A DNA stretch of 64,000 nucleotides from Membranipora membranacea (lineage: Eukaryota; Bryozoa; Gymnolaemata; Cheilostomatida; Membraniporidae), in the NCBI GenBank assembly GCA_914767715.1, contig OU612071.1, positions 9,655,493 through 9,719,492 on the forward strand, in the 5' to 3' direction. How positions within the stretch are numbered: the stretch's first letter is position 1; every line of letters begins with the position of its first letter. Positions 1-46,150 of this stretch are shown here, in pieces. The position numbers and the translations under genes are program-made. The notes beneath the pieces are model-generated. The model ran no database searches and was not told the DNA's origin. It saw only the letters and a list, made by a program, of their open reading frames with translations.

Positions 1-282
1 ACTACTCTCAAAAGAACTTCAATGTGAAAAACAAACCCATAACAGATGAAAACCAACATGTCCTTTTCTAACTCTTGGATATTGAAATTACATCGTTCTA
101 AAAAATTAAAGTGCTTAAAGTTTTTTCAAAATTGTAATTTTTAACAAACACTGAAGATTTGTAACAAAAGTTTTCGTGTCACAAGTGCTTTAGAATTTTT
201 GCTGTAATGTTCAAGACTGCCTTCATGTGTCATGCATATAGGAAAATTTCACCTTGTCTTTTTCCCAACCACTTGAAACCAA

Positions 283-1922
283 GGAGTTTGAAAAAGGAGT
301 GGAAACGGCCTCTCATTTCAAATTGTTGTTTGTCTCCACTGGTAATTGTCCTCTCTTTATCAGCAAAGGTTTTTCATGACCACAGCCAATCAGAGCAGAG
401 ACTGCAGAGAGCGACTTCCTGCCAAAAAGAAGTACAACTTGAGTTGCTGTAATAATTCTGATGAACTGTCCAATCAGCAAGAGTGTCATAAACGCCTCCC
501 TCCCTAAACACGCTTTTATTATACAAGCATCATAGATTTCATCAAGCCATTAATACATGTGTTACTGTTTTTGTTGTGTAGCAATACTTTAAGGCCCTCC
601 CACTTTTCATTACGTGGAGGGTTACTTCAGCGTCATGCGGATTTACGCCCATGTCCATTGGCTATTCGCTCCAACATCTATGTTTTTTATATGTTATCAT
701 TAAGGGCATAAAAGCCTGTGCACAGCACTTTTATGCCAGTTCTTATCCTCAATTCGAACTCAATACAACTCTCACACTTTACTCTACTATTAATTCCTAT
801 GCGCTAGCTACGCAGAATTAACTAGAAACAGTAAGAAAGCACAAGTTGATATTAGCACTAAATAACTACCGATATTAACTCCTATGCGCTAGCAACGCAG
901 AATTAATACGGCACAAGTTCAATTAGCATAAACAATGCACAAGTCGTAGTGACGACTCTCCATATGCACATGTTTGAATCAGTCTCACTCAAGTCATCTC
1001 ATGCACCAGTTGTGTATTAAGTCAATAACCAGCTCTGCAGTCTTACTCTAGAACACAGGCACATGTTAATCCCAGTCAACAGAACCCTCAAAATCTTTAT
1101 ATATATTAATCAGCATTTGGCTAAGTTAGACCAGGAATAGGAGTTATCCTCTCTCGACGCACCGGTCAGATAACTCACACTTCAGCCTATTCAGTCTTTA
1201 CTCAAGTCAGTTTGTGCGATTACAATAAGAGCATAGTTGTGAAATCCCATTTATCAAGATGGGTTCTACTGCAAATTTCCTGAAACGTTTGAACCTCTTG
1301 AAAAGAAACTAAACTAAGTAGCAGAGAGATACTCAGGTATAGTCCATGTTTCAAACTATAGTCTAGTTTTACCTGGGACTCCAAAGCCCCTGCTACTCAT
1401 ATGAGAAGGGAAAGTTTCACTGCAGACATGGCCATACATTTGCCTCATAATTTGGTAATCAATGGCGGTTTTCATCAGTCAAACGTGGTATGTTATGCCT
1501 CCCATTGTCACTTAGGTGTTAGGAAGGGCTTATTTAAGTACTTTCACTACTTTTATCTGGTCTAAGTTCCTCACATGGTTTTTAATTGGTGAATGAATGA
1601 TTTATTTTCAGTCGCTCTATCCCCCATCAAACATTTGCATTGGAATTATAATTCAATACCCTGCAAAAGTGGTTACTATATTACTAGCTATGTCTCATCT
1701 ACACTTGTGGTGATTTACATCATGATATATTGTCTTTGGGTGTCTGAATATACCATTGAGTAAACATGTCAAATATTTTAATAATTTTCAACTGGAGACA
1801 GACATATAAAAAGACTGAGGACTTAAATGAATTTTAATGGAGGGACCATATTAGTGCAACCCTTGAAACAGCCTTGTTAAGTCGCAGGCTACATTTCGTT
1901 TCCACTCCCTCTCTGTAACTCC
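283..1922. mobile_element. TIR-bounded non-coding insertion inside the left foldback arm
   Basis: The insert starts GGAGTTTGAAAAAGGAGTGG and its far end, read in reverse, gives GGAGTTACAGAGAGGGAGTGG; both continue with AAACG. These imperfect inverted ends coincide with the point where the two foldback arms stop matching. No ORF of transposase size lies within it, so it is best described as a non-autonomous DNA element. An exact target duplication could not be read because the junction has drifted. Confidence 0.6.
790..906. repeat. Duplicated imperfect palindrome
   Basis: TTAATTCCTATGCGCTAGC followed by a GCAGAATTAA end occurs at 790-821 and again with few changes at 875-906. Each copy is itself an imperfect palindrome (TTAATTC and GAATTAA ends). 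It lies inside the 283-1922 insert and could be a subterminal motif. Confidence 0.5.
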
Positions 1923-3464
1923 CTGTTGTAACTGTAACATAATGTCACAAAACTTCAGAAGATTAGACAAATGTTTTAGTTTTTTGTGTGATCTTATGCA
2001 TTCAGGTTGGTAACGAAAAGTTTACATGTTACAAATGCTCCAGAAACTTGGCTGAAATGTTCCAGAGTGCCTTTCATCTGACAAGCAAAGTTTCCTCTTG
2101 CTCTTTGCTCAACCACTTGAAACTTAAAGTATAATTTTATCTTAATGTCAAAAAACTTCAGAAGATAAGATAAATATTTGTATACTACCCAAAGACCAAT
2201 GCATGTGATAGTCAGGCACTCGCTTATTTTTTTTATTTTTTTTTTTACACTTTTATTGGCAGTCTATTTCATTCCATATTATGATAAAGTTATGTCTGAT
2301 TTGTGGTAAGGCAAGAGACAAGCACTCCCTTGAGACTTTCACATTAAAATGCAAGTAATGAGAGTTACCTTCTCATAAGGAAGGCACTCATTCCATTATC
2401 GAAAATTCATACCAGTCTGAGAGAGCTTTATGATCAGAAACTGCTTGACTATAACATGCATTGGTCCTTGGGAGGTCTTTGGGTAGTCTGAAGTACTTCA
2501 TTTGACCTAATGCTAGTCAATGTTTTTTGCAACTTAATGTACCACAGCTTTAATTCACACACGTTCTCATGAAGTATGTTTGTACAAAATATATTGAGCC
2601 AAAATGTACCTCACAATCCGTTGCTTGAAAGATATGTGTGACCTTTGGATTGGAGCATGCTCAAAATTAGACCCTTTACATAATAGGTTGCCCATCCATG
2701 CGTAGGCCATCAAAACAAAGGCAGAGCTCCTACACATGAGTCGTTCATAAATGCAAAACACTCAGTTGATCAAAGTCAATTAAGGTGAATGTTAGTCTAA
2801 GAAGTTGTCTTTTCCTATTGTTGAACTTGGGTGAGTTATTTACAAAACAGAGTTATCACCCGATGTGTTTTATTCATTGTGACGGTAATAAGCCATTAAA
2901 TGGAAGCCTGTCTCAAGCTTATATCCTAAAAGACCTGTTAGATGCAGGGAAATTTTTTTGGTCTGTTGATCATCACAACCTCCTTGTTACAACATGGCGA
3001 TAATACGGTTACAAGATGTGCCATATGAGTGCATGTTTTTAAACTGGATCATCATTCTTTTGTCACTATCAATTTTTCCGGCTGTGTTTTTAGCAATAAG
3101 CCGCCTATTGAGCATTTTTGAACAAATATTATTATTGCGATCAGCATGAAAAACTACCAGAAACAACAGTCAAAGCCTAAATTGTAAATGGAAGTCATAA
3201 CATGGATGGGGAGGGGGAGCTGCCACCGGACAAAAATCTATAACATATGTTAGAATTCAGAAGCACAAAAGCTATCTCTCACCCAAGGTACTCTCTACTA
3301 AGCCTTGTTGGGGAACCTCCCAAACCAAAAACATAACCGCATGACATGGCTACTCTTGTCTTGTCTTGTGTTTTAGAAGGGGTTGGCCGAGGTAACTTGG
3401 ATCAACCTGGGTTCAGGTCTCAGGGACCCATAGAACTCAAGCCTTCCATAAAACAAAGTTCAAT

Positions 3465-4080
3465 CTAGCATCGTTGTTCAAAACGCCCCGGAATTCGAAT
3501 TAATCGGAGCAAGTCTGAAACTGTGATGCACGTTGGCTTACCTGCCCCCTTTAGGAGGGATTGACCAAAAGTTTGCTGCCTCGCTTGTTTGTAGAATCGA
3601 TATGAGGTTACAAAGTGAAGGACGCTGTCTTTGTCTTGAACACATTTTGGGCAGTCTATTTCATCTGTTAGCTTGAGTTTTCGCAGGTGTACCTTGAATG
3701 GCCCGTGACCAGTTACAACTGATATGAGGTAATTGATCTCTGAGCGCCCAAAGCAGAGGAGCCCAGTTTCAAATCTAAGATTCAGTTCACTCATGAATGA
3801 TTTAATATGATTACCACGTTTACAACTTTTCCAATAAATAATTTTCTAATCCATCACCCACTCTTTGATTCCAAGCTTTATAACTGATTGGGTTATAGGG
3901 GGTGCCGGTTCTGGGCCATTAGCCAGCATTTCCATGGATGCCAATGTGTCCTGGTACCCAAATGACCTTGATTTTATTTCTACGTCCAAGTAATTTTAGC
4001 TTATTTCGGCATTCTAAGACCATTTTTGAAGTGTTTATTTGTGATTTAAGCGCATGCGTTGCAGCCTGGCTATCATTTAA
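3465..4080 (-). pseudogene. LINE ORF2 C-terminal relic: RNase H and downstream Cys motif
   Basis: Minus-strand translation gives DSQAATHALKSQ, then VLECRNKLKLLGRRNKIKV and VIWVPGHIGIHGNAG, the hallmark end of an RNase H domain in Jockey/I/R1-type LINEs. After a frame change the family tail follows: GPEPAPPI, then IKEWVMD. Beyond a stop and a gap comes VTGHGPFKVHLRKLKL with CPKC, matching the usual post-RNase H zinc-knuckle-like segment. Frameshifts and stops show that it is dead. No reverse transcriptase precedes it, and it fills the loop of the foldback. Confidence 0.7.
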
Positions 4081-5286
4081 TGGCTTATTACCGTCACAAT
4101 GAATAAAACACATCGGGTGATAACTCTGTTTTGTAAATAACCCACCCAAGTTCAACAATAGGAGAACACAACTTCTTAGCCTAACATACACCCTGATTGA
4201 CTGTGATCAACTGAGTGTATTGCATTTATGAACGACTCATCTGCAGGAGCTCTGCCTTTGTTTTGATGGCCTACGCATTGATGGGCAACCTATTTATGTA
4301 AAGGGTCAAATTTTGAGCAGGCTCCAATTAAAAGGCCACCACATATCTTTCAAGCAACAGATTGTGGCGTATATTTTGGCTCAATATATTTTGTACAAAC
4401 ATACTTCATGAAATCGTGTGTGAATTAAAACTGTGGTACATTAAGTTGCAAAAAAACATTGACTAGCATTAGCCTTAATGAAGTACTTCAGACTGCCCAA
4501 AGACCACCCAAGGACCAATGCATGTTATAGTCAAGCAGTTTCTGATGATAAAGCTCTCTCAGACTGGTATGAATTTTCGATGATGGGATAAGTGCCTTCC
4601 TTATGAGGAGGTAACTCTCATTCTTTGCATTTTAATGTGACAGTCTCAAGGGAGTGCTTGTTTCTTGCCTTACCACGAATCAGACATAAGTTTATCATAA
4701 GTGAGTGCCTGACTATCACATGCATTGGTCTTTGGGTAGCGTTTAAATTTTTATCTTATCTTCTGAAGTTTTGTGACATTAAGATAAAATTATAATTTAA
4801 GTTTTAAGTGGTTGAGCAAAGAGCAAGAGGAAACTCATATTTGCTTGTCAAATGAAAGGCACTCCGGAAAATTTCAGCCAAGATTCCAGCCAGAGCATAT
4901 GTAACATGTAAACTTTTCGTTACCAATCTGAATGCATAAGATCACACAAAAAACCAAAATATTTGTCTAATCTTCTGAAGTTTTGTGACATTATGTTACA
5001 GTTACAATTAATCTAAGTTTCAAGTGGTTGGGAAAAAGGCAAGGTGAAAATATTCCTATATGCATGACACATGAAGGCACTCTTGAACATTGCAGCAAAA
5101 ATTCTAAAACACTTTTGACATGAAAACTTTTGTTACAAATTTTCCGTGCTTGTTAAAAATTACAATTTTGAAAAAACTTTAAGCACTTTAATATGCAATT
5201 TCAATATCCAAGAGTTAGGAAAGGACATGTTGGTTTTCATCTGTTATGGTTCTGTTTTTCACATTGAAGCTCCTTCAAGAGTAGTC
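4077..5286 (-). repeat. Right arm of the large inverted repeat
   Basis: Reverse complement of 1-2905 without the 283-1922 insert. It represents the uninterrupted state: CACTTGAAAC continues through a short linker into TGTAACTGTAACATAATG, whereas in the left arm these two words are separated by the insert. The spacer between the arms (2906-4076) holds a LINE RNase H relic. Confidence 0.85.
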
Positions 5287-6275
5287 TACACCAGTACTGT
5301 AATGATGATTTGTAAATTATGGCTTGGGAATTACCTTTATATGCTAACATGTAAAGCTATATTATGCATAATGCAGAATGGTGAATATTATGAAATCTCA
5401 ACTATGAATTGGGATTACAGAAGGGTACTGCAGCAGTCTTGTCACACCACCTGTACCTGTACCTGTAGGGAATACAAATAAATATTTAATCATCTTCACA
5501 GACATAGGGCCTCAAAATATTACTCATTATCCTTCGCCAGCTATGAGGCCACAGGTTGCCCACAGCTGGCCTAGTGGCTCTTGAGCGCTCCGAAAGCACA
5601 CATCAATATCCAACACCACCTAGTATGCAGATAAGACCTTGATTCCCAGGGTATTTAGCAACCAGAGATCAAAGTGTTACTTTGAAAATCTTGCAAACCT
5701 TACCAACCAATCATCAATCAAGCGCTTTGCCACTGCTTCACCTTTATCAACATTTATCTTTTAGCATTTATTTGTTTCATGACTCAAAATGTCCACAAAT
5801 TCGTATAAATATTTCATCGCCAGTGCTGGTTTCTCATTGGATGTGTTTTATTTACACTTTTCATTATTAAATCTAGATAAGAAATCTTTTGGCAAGGCAA
5901 GGTCAGGTTTAAGCTGAAGAAGGAAGTACGCACTTAAATAATTCGGACCTAAGGACAAGCAGTCAGATATCTCGACCAACTAGTCACGTAAGATCCTTAT
6001 TCTGTGATATTCATTTGTAATTTTAACATATTTGATTTTTTTCTACAGATAGGCAACTGTCCAAGTCAGTGAAACACGTACCAGCCAGTTTTCGCCTTCA
6101 AATCATAGTATCTACTTTTTGTGAAGCAATGCATGTGCGATTTTGGTGGTATTTCGGACAGGAATTGTTTCCATAACTAGATTATTCAATGGTTGTGGGT
6201 TGATACTAATTGCTTTTGCTGCTATATTTATTGTTCTATCGAATAGGAGAACACTGCACACCCCAAGGCTGTCAC
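5287..6275. other. Intergenic stretch, nothing recognised
   Basis: AT-rich unique-looking sequence between the foldback and the first coding exon. No ORF here has recognisable protein content. It would contain the promoter and 5' UTR of gene A if the exon at 6276 is truly first. An AG at 6245-6246 just before the coding start is a possible acceptor for an upstream non-coding exon. Confidence 0.4.
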
Positions 6276-29903
<23,628 letters not shown>

Positions 29904-32555
29904 ACATCACAGAAAACCTCAGGAACAATCACAATCCCTGATGAACCTTGCTATAAGTTTATATAACATCTAAAATCAAATTGTTTACAACAATTCAAAT
30001 CTCCATACATATTTGCTGTTGGCTAAATGTCTGCTCTAGGATATTCTTACATCATATTGTGATTGGTTTATCATACATAAATAACATGAATTTTCTACAA
30101 GGGTTCTCTATTTAGATTGCATTCAGCTGCAAGCTTAACCTCAACACAAATATCAACCACCACAATTTTCGAATCAGGTCAATAAAGCGGTATGTGGATG
30201 GATGAATAACAGTTGTAAATGTACAACTGTGTTATACTGGTCTACTTAGTTATCTCCTTTACTATTTAGTGCCACTGGCACTGACAAAAAAATACACCTA
30301 TATTACCTAATATACATATAACAAATTCACCTTATGTATTATGATATTGTTTTATGCAATTCGAATTTAAAATATAAGTCAACTGTACTCTTATTTAGAC
30401 CCAGCCAAACAGTTGATACCCGAATTTCATGATTTTTATCCATGCTCATTATTCAGGGCATTTTTTCTACAAACTACTCCATTGCAACGATTTCTCGAAA
30501 TTGTTCTGTAGTTGGTTTTAAAATAAGTCTTATCTCATCATAATTATCATATTATTTTTATTCTGGTTATAAAAATTATGTATTGTTAAAACTCAAATTC
30601 TGTTGCTGCTATCCTGAGCAAACAATGTTGTATCAAACAAATCATTCTAATAAAAGCGACAGCATTTGATAATTAGACAGATAAGATTCAAAGTTACTAT
30701 TGTCCCATACTTGCCAAACAATAGGGATTATGAGAAACTGCACTCAAATCATGCAATATCACACATGTTGGTCACCGTTACACCAGCAAAGCAGTTTGTA
30801 TTATCATCACCAGCCAGATGAACACATGATGAGACCCTGATCCTTGTTTATTTGTTCGCGGCCAAGGCAGGGTAAAGTGTTCAAGCCAGAACAATCAGGA
30901 AATACCTAGTATTGAGCTGTATTCAAGTGACAACCTATGATAGTAAGCAAGGAAGAATACCGGTTTAATCCCCATCAGGCTGTGTAAGCATAGAAGGTGG
31001 AAGTTCTCTGCGAATTAGAGGAAGAGGGAATGGTATTTTACTTTAGTAACTCATCACATCCATAAACATCGCACATCCTCAACTCTCTTTTGAGATCTTT
31101 TCTTTTTGATGGCTTTGGTGAGAGCAATATTCTGCAACGGTCCATATGCCTTAGAGCATTGCTGCTTGTGTGTTGAGTCAATCTTGTCAACTCCAATTGC
31201 TAAGTAAAAATATAAAAATAATTGCAGTGGCAGAGGATTAGTAAATATTAGGCAGTTTCTGTTGTTTGTTTTTCTCAAGAGATTCTGACATCTGTCATTT
31301 CATCCCCTGTAATCCGGTCTGCAGGTTAGGACTGGGCGTTAGATATTCATAGCTGTATATCTTCAGTTGCAGGGCGATGTATTCACATAATGTAGGTTAG
31401 ATTGAGCTATTTTTCCAGCATCTAAACTGACAATTTAGGTCCATGTGTTTTGGATTTTTGTTAGCTGTCGGAAGGGCATAATCTTTTGCATTAGTCCATT
31501 AGTGCTCTAAAATTTAGGGATGAGCGGTAGATGAAGGTAGCGTGAGCTGACAGGATTTTGATCCTTAGGCCTACTGTAGTCCTAGTAAAACGCTAAAGAA
31601 AAAGGTATCATCAGCTATGCCTGCTAAACAGTAAATCAGACTTCCACTTTATCTCAATAGGTATTTCCAATGACCTGGCATTAACTCTCTTTCACTATTG
31701 TCCCATGCTTCAAATGAGTGGTCCACTCCCATGTAGAATGATGAATGCTTACGATTTCCATGATGGAAAAAATATGAAAAAGATCTGCCGCGGCCGAGAT
31801 TTAAACCCAGGCCTCAAGCATCAAAGTCATCTTTTGCATGTGCATTATCCATTCATCTGCCTTATACCTCCAATGAGAATCAAAATGGCTCTTGAATTCG
31901 AATAAATAAATGCGAACCAATGCAGAAGTCAACCCAAATGCTAATCCCATGTATCAATTAACCCTAAAACCGATGTCACGTAGACATATGGAAACATAGT
32001 GATTCCCACCCAACAGCCGATCAGGTTAGAGCTGACTCATTGGCTAGCCTCCACATGCGCTTTTAATTCAAGTATATATGTATATATATATATGTTGTAT
32101 ATGTGCTTTTGTTGTTTGTTGCATACATTGCCAGCTCACAACTTAATGATGGTGGCCGTATTAGCAGCTTAATTGGGTTATGTCTCTTGGAGTAATCTCC
32201 TGTGATTATTTACAGATGAGACCATACTTTTGCAAAGTTGTATATAAGCCATAGAGTAAGCAGATGAGACCTTGCTGTAAAAAATCCTTGGTTTCAGCTA
32301 ACTACAATTAATCTTCGTATTCGGTAATATCAAAAATTGAGTTATATGCTGAAATAAAAAGTTCCCATAAATCTTAATTTTAATACAATTCAAATTAAAT
32401 AATAATGCATTAAAATATAAAAACTTGATCTATCACAATGAAATACAGTGTGAGGAAGGGAGGTTACTTGAAATAAACAGCTATAAATGTTTTGCATATA
32501 GTTCCATATATATATAATGTGATTGTAATGAATATAGAATTGTTTTGTATGAATC
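29904..32555. other. Gene A 3' flank, no gene recognised
   Basis: AT-rich sequence duplicated at 49755-51910 and in part at 35010-36470. A segment near 31040-31130 (GCACATCCTCAACTCTC) is conserved in all three copies. 31786-31870 (minus) and 49935-50012 (plus) share a tRNA-like box around GGCCGCGGCAGATCTTTT and may be a SINE. Confidence 0.4.
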
Positions 32556-32892
32556 CGCCCCATTTTCCCAATGTCGTTTTCCCACCAAACTATTCTCCCA
32601 CTTCCTGTTATCCCACTTTGCCTTTTTCCCACCAAACCATTACCCCACCTAGTTGATCTTCCACTCTACCATTTTCCCACCTGGACGTTTTCCAACCAAT
32701 CCAGTTTCCCACCTGGACATTCTCCCAGCGATCCATTTTTCCACTTAGACATTTGCTCAACACGCCAGTTTCCCATCAGGCCGTTTTCCCAAAAAGCGAT
32801 TTTTCAACAAGACAATTTCCCACCAAACCATTTACACAAAAAGACAATTTACCACAGCGCTGTTTTCCCACCACAACAATTTTTCACCGCAT
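32556..32892 (+). repeat. Degenerate minisatellite, TTTTCCCACCAAACC type
   Basis: About eighteen imperfect units of roughly 16-19 bp built on TTTTCCCACC. The long open frame across it is a by-product of the repeat and is not called as a gene. Confidence 0.8.
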
Positions 32893-35009
32893 AGTTCTTT
32901 TTTCAGGCTGAGCTGTTCACATTTCACAAATACGTTAACAATGTTCACATCCAGCCAACACTAGAGAAAATAGCTTTCACTCCGATTTTATGATGCGTTG
33001 TCTACACTAGATTTTTACGAATTGAATTTGATGTTGTCCCCACATGAACTGAAAAACATTGGAGCCTAATCAAGCTGATAAGAAGTCCAGCATCAATCCA
33101 ACAGTCAAACCACTGCAGCAGTCTGTCAAAGTAGTTTTCAATTGTCTATTTTACCATTGTACTGAAACACTCACAGTAGTAGTATGTATCAGTATTGTCA
33201 GCATTCAATTGATTTGCAAAATAATTCATCGCAAACCATATTTTATCAGCCATTCCTGACTATCCTGAGGGGTTGAAGTGCTGTGAGGTTTTTGTTGGGG
33301 GGGGGGGGGGCACTTTAAGCCTAGAGAGCAATTGAGTGCAATAAAAATTTAATTGTCTGGGTTTTTGACGAGTGTCTAAGCTGAAAGTTCACAAGCAGAT
33401 TACCGTCGACGCTGCAATTTAGATCGAATTATTTAGACAGGCTTGAGCTATCTCAACAAGTGATAACTTAAAAAAAAAGAATGACTTATCATTTTAAATT
33501 ACAGGTGAGGTCATTCCCGAATAGAAATCAGCTAAATCTTGATTGTATTTTTTAGGGATTTTGTTGTTATTTTAGTGTTTAACGCTACTGATAAAATTGA
33601 TAAAATATATAAATGAAGTGCAATCGAGTGAGTGATGAAATCAATGTGTAAATTATTGCAGAAGCAATATATCAAATGCATTGAACCGTCTGATAGCCTA
33701 AGGTAGAGTGTAGGCTGCCCAACTGTAAAACCTCAAAGGCCAAATGAAAGACACACTAGCAAGGATGAGTACCCTCACTAGCTGCAGTTACCACTGCCCC
33801 CACAGACAGGAAGGCAGGAGGCCAGGCTTAACGCTCTGCAGTTATCACCACTCGAATTAGGTACTTATTGTACAGTGACAAGCTAGTGCACAGCAAAGAC
33901 CTCTCACTCTGATTGTTGTTAGCTCATTTTAAGTGTTGTGTCACTGAACCGATCTATATCTAGACCTGAGGATCTCCTTACTCCGGGGGATTTATCTTAC
34001 ATGCATGAGCTCATCATTTTAGTATTACTAGTTTTTTTCTCACAGTTGGTTTATAACACAAACGTTCGGGTTACATGATGCTGTAGTTTGGGAGAGGACA
34101 AATCCAAATTCAAATATTTGTTATTGCAAAATTCTTTTAGGTGGCCCTGAGTTGACTCAGTTAAAAAACCGTATTTCTTGTTTGGCTCACCAGCTAACTT
34201 GGTAATACGAAAAGAACTCAATTGTCTACATGGGTAAAATTAACAAATTATTACCTATTTTATAGGCATCCGCAAACACGGAGTTAGGAATTTAAAAAAA
34301 ATTAAAAATGCCCAGCTGGGAAAAATAGGATTTTAGGGGATTACCCTAATGCTGTAATACCCACCAATGCAACTACGTACCTTACCTATTAATAAAGAGT
34401 ACGACCTCTCTCCATACTGAGTACGAGGACTCTCTAGGGCTCATTGGGAATATTATGGACCTGACTTTGGGTTTGGCTTTAGGACTTACTTTTGGAGGCT
34501 GGATTTGGCTAAGTGCATATTTATCTACAAATAGTAAGCTCTAGAACTGAACTATACGAAACCCCTCAACTAAGGCAGTCAGGCGGCATATTGGCTGAAG
34601 TCTCATACTGATAGCCAAACCTACTCTCTCCATGGATGTCATAGCTAGAGCTCTACAGGCTATCGTCCCCCCCCCCCCTCCACCGGCCCGATGTCAATAG
34701 GATCCTGTTCGTGTAGTATGTATATTTCTCAGTCACTAGTTCATCGCTGTCACCGTCACACTCTTCAGCCGGACATACTAAGGCCTGCCTTATTCTGGCA
34801 TATGCAACGCTCTTGATACCTAGTATAAGACTAAATACTAATTTCGGAATGCAGATGCTGCCGATTTCAAATGTTCGAGTTTGCACAATGATTATGAAAA
34901 TATCAGGAGTGGGATACTTATAGACTTTATAACAGAGTTTCTCTTAGAGGACATGTTTTGGGAGCACAGTCTTCAACAACCCAATTCACTTAGCTCTTAT
35001 TAGGTCTAA
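32893..35009. other. No gene recognised
   Basis: Contains a poly(G) run near 33297-33311, a poly(C) run near 34667-34679 and AT-rich unique sequence. No exon with coding features was found on either strand. Confidence 0.4.
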
Positions 35010-36474
35010 GCAGGCCTTAGGATCCAAATCATGCATTCAACTACCGTTCATCCCTAAATATTGAAGCGGCTGCCCTACATATAGCTGTCATGAATCCTAT
35101 TCAGATTGCCTTGAATCGCCAGTTCAAGCCAACCTACATTATGTGAATACATAAATATTCAACTGAACATATTCAGCTATGAGAATTGAAGGCTCAGTCC
35201 GAAACCTGCAGAGGAGGAAATCACAAATGTCAGAATCTTTCGAGAAAAGAGTTGGCATTTGCAGCAACAGAAACCGACTAATATTTACTAATCCTCTGTC
35301 AAAATAATGATGTATATATTAGAAACATTATAAAGAACTTTGTGTGGGAATCCCTGTCTTGACACGCATGCCACAATGTTTTTAAGTATTTGCACCATTT
35401 CAGGATCAGGGTCTCACCAAAGCCATCAGAGGGAAAAGACCTCAAATGAGAGTTGAGAATGTGCGATGTTTATGGATACGATGATTTATTATTACGGTAG
35501 CTCTTGCTTATTATTTGCAGAGGCTACCCTCTCTCTATGCTAGTACAGCCCTATGGGGAATAAACTGGTACTCTTCCTTTCTCACTATCATATGTTGTCA
35601 CTTGAATACAGCCCGAAGCCAGGTATTTTCTTTTCTTTATGGGTGGAAGACTTTACCCTGCCTTGGCTGCAAACAAACAAACAAGGCCCAGGGCTTCATC
35701 TTAAGTTCATCTGGCTGGTAATGATAATACAAACTGCCTTGCTGGTGTAAGGGTGACCAACATGTGTGATATTGCATGATTTGAGGGAGTTTCTAATATT
35801 CCCTAGCGTGACAACAGTTGCTGTCTGATTGTCAAATGTTGTCGATTTTATTAGAATTAATTATTTGAGACATCCTTGATTGATCGGGACAGCAGCAACA
35901 GAGTTTGAGTGTTAACAATACATGATTTTTATTACAACTAGAATAATAATAATATGGGGTATCAACTGTTTGGCTTGGTCTAAATAAGAGTACGGTGGAC
36001 TTATATGTTGGATTCAAATTGATAAAACAATATCATAATACATCAGGTGAATTTGTTAAAAACATTGCTATCTAGGAAGCCAAATAGACAAATAATTATC
36101 AAAGGTACTATAGGTGTATTATTGCGTCAAATAGTAAAGGAGATAACTGTAGACCAGTATGACACAGTTGTACACACAAATGTTATTCATCAATTCACAT
36201 ACCTCTTAATTGACCTGATTCGAAAATTGTGAATTTTGATATTTATGTTAAGGATAAGCTTGCAGGTAAATACAATCTAAATAGAGAGCCCTCATAGAAA
36301 TTTCATGTCATTTATGATTGGTAAATCTCGACATCACAAAGAATATCCTACATTTAGCCAAAAGCAAATATGCATGGGAATATAAAGGCTATAAACAATT
36401 AGATTGTAGATACTGAATAAACTCATAGCAATGTACATCAGGGATCGTCACTTTTGCTGAGCTGTCTGTACGCC

Positions 36475-45097
<8,623 letters not shown>

Positions 45098-45859
45098 TAA
45101 CAGACTATGCGAGTTGAAGAATATAATGGTGATAAATTTTATGTTGTTTCTTCTGCCTAACTCCGAAGTAGATATGATTGCGATGTGACGAATGTGGCAG
45201 TTTTTATTCTATATTTCATCAAGCCTGAATAGTGATGATAACATGATGACAGATAACTTTAACAGAGCTGTAGATTGAATGCTGCCAACATTTATCATAG
45301 TTGCTATTATGAAGGCTGATTTTGACAGCGTTGTCAACACTTATCAAATAAATGTCAAAATTCAAAAAAACACAGAGCAATGCTGTTTTAAAAGAAGAGG
45401 AATCACTTTATCAATGCTAACAAAGGTCGATTTTTGAAGAAAAACAAAAATTAGAAGCATAATGTGTAGTACATTCTTTCTAGTCAACACTCACATGATG
45501 GAATTATCAAGGCCATCATCACTTACCCTGTGCACTACTAAGATGAGATGGCTGCAGCTACCATGATTACTTGAAGTGTTTTTGAAGTTCATTCCACGTT
45601 GTTCAGAAAACTTTTCAGGACGTCAATTGTCACCACTGTAGGAATTATCAAATAACAACACTCGATCAGTTCCCTGGTCAAATCCCTCTTTATCTGACTG
45701 AAAACCGGCACCTCTATATGTATGGGTAGAGTGCGTGTATACATTAATCAAGTGGTTCCTTACATAATCAATATTAAGATCAATCTGATTTTTACCTTTC
45801 ATGAGATTTTGCCATTTTGTAAAACTGACTCACTGATAAATGTCTGTACATCACCAATT

Positions 45860-46150
45860 TATATCTCCTTTGTATGTTGGGCAGGCAACGCATGGGTAAG
45901 TTTTACTAGCGCCGTGTTGACTCTTGAGCTATTATAATCATCATCAAGTTCTCCTGTTAATTTCTCTTCTGTGCATCACCACCTCATATCATCCCTTGTA
46001 GGTTGGACAGGCAGCTCATGGATACATTTTACTAGCGCCGGATTGACTCTTTAGCTAATATAGTTATCAAGTTCTCCTGTTAATTTCTCTTCTGTGCATC
46101 ACCGCCTTATTCTCTCCTTGTAGGTCGGGCAGGCAGCTCATGGATAGCTG
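45860..46150 (+). repeat. Three tandem copies of a lectin intron-exon border
   Basis: A unit of about 122-128 bp containing TTTCTCTTCTGTGCATCACC, an acceptor-like TTGTAG|G and the exon start GGCAGCTCATGG occurs three times. In the first unit the AG is mutated (TTTGTATG). In the first two the exon is replaced after about 25 bp by TTTTACTAGCGCCG. Only the third leads into the lectin exon. Confidence 0.75.

Larger units (their letters stand above)
1..2905 (+). repeat. Left arm of a large inverted repeat (foldback)
   Basis: Bases 1-282 and about 1925-2905 reappear in reverse complement at 5286-4077, with mostly single-base differences. Between them this arm carries an extra 1.6 kb insert (283-1922), which explains its greater length; without it the two arms are about equal (roughly 1.2-1.3 kb). 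The arm includes a short open stretch at 2785 whose translation (FTKQSYHPMCFIHCDG) is also read from the other arm. No gene is recognised in the arm itself. Confidence 0.85.

Noticed and set aside
31786-31870. Functional tRNA on the minus strand
   Set aside because: A B-box-like GGGTTTAAATCTC is present but the cloverleaf does not close; kept only as possible SINE sequence.
32571-32894. 107-codon Pro/Phe-rich ORF
   Set aside because: Entirely inside the TTTTCCCACC minisatellite; open only because the repeat lacks stops.
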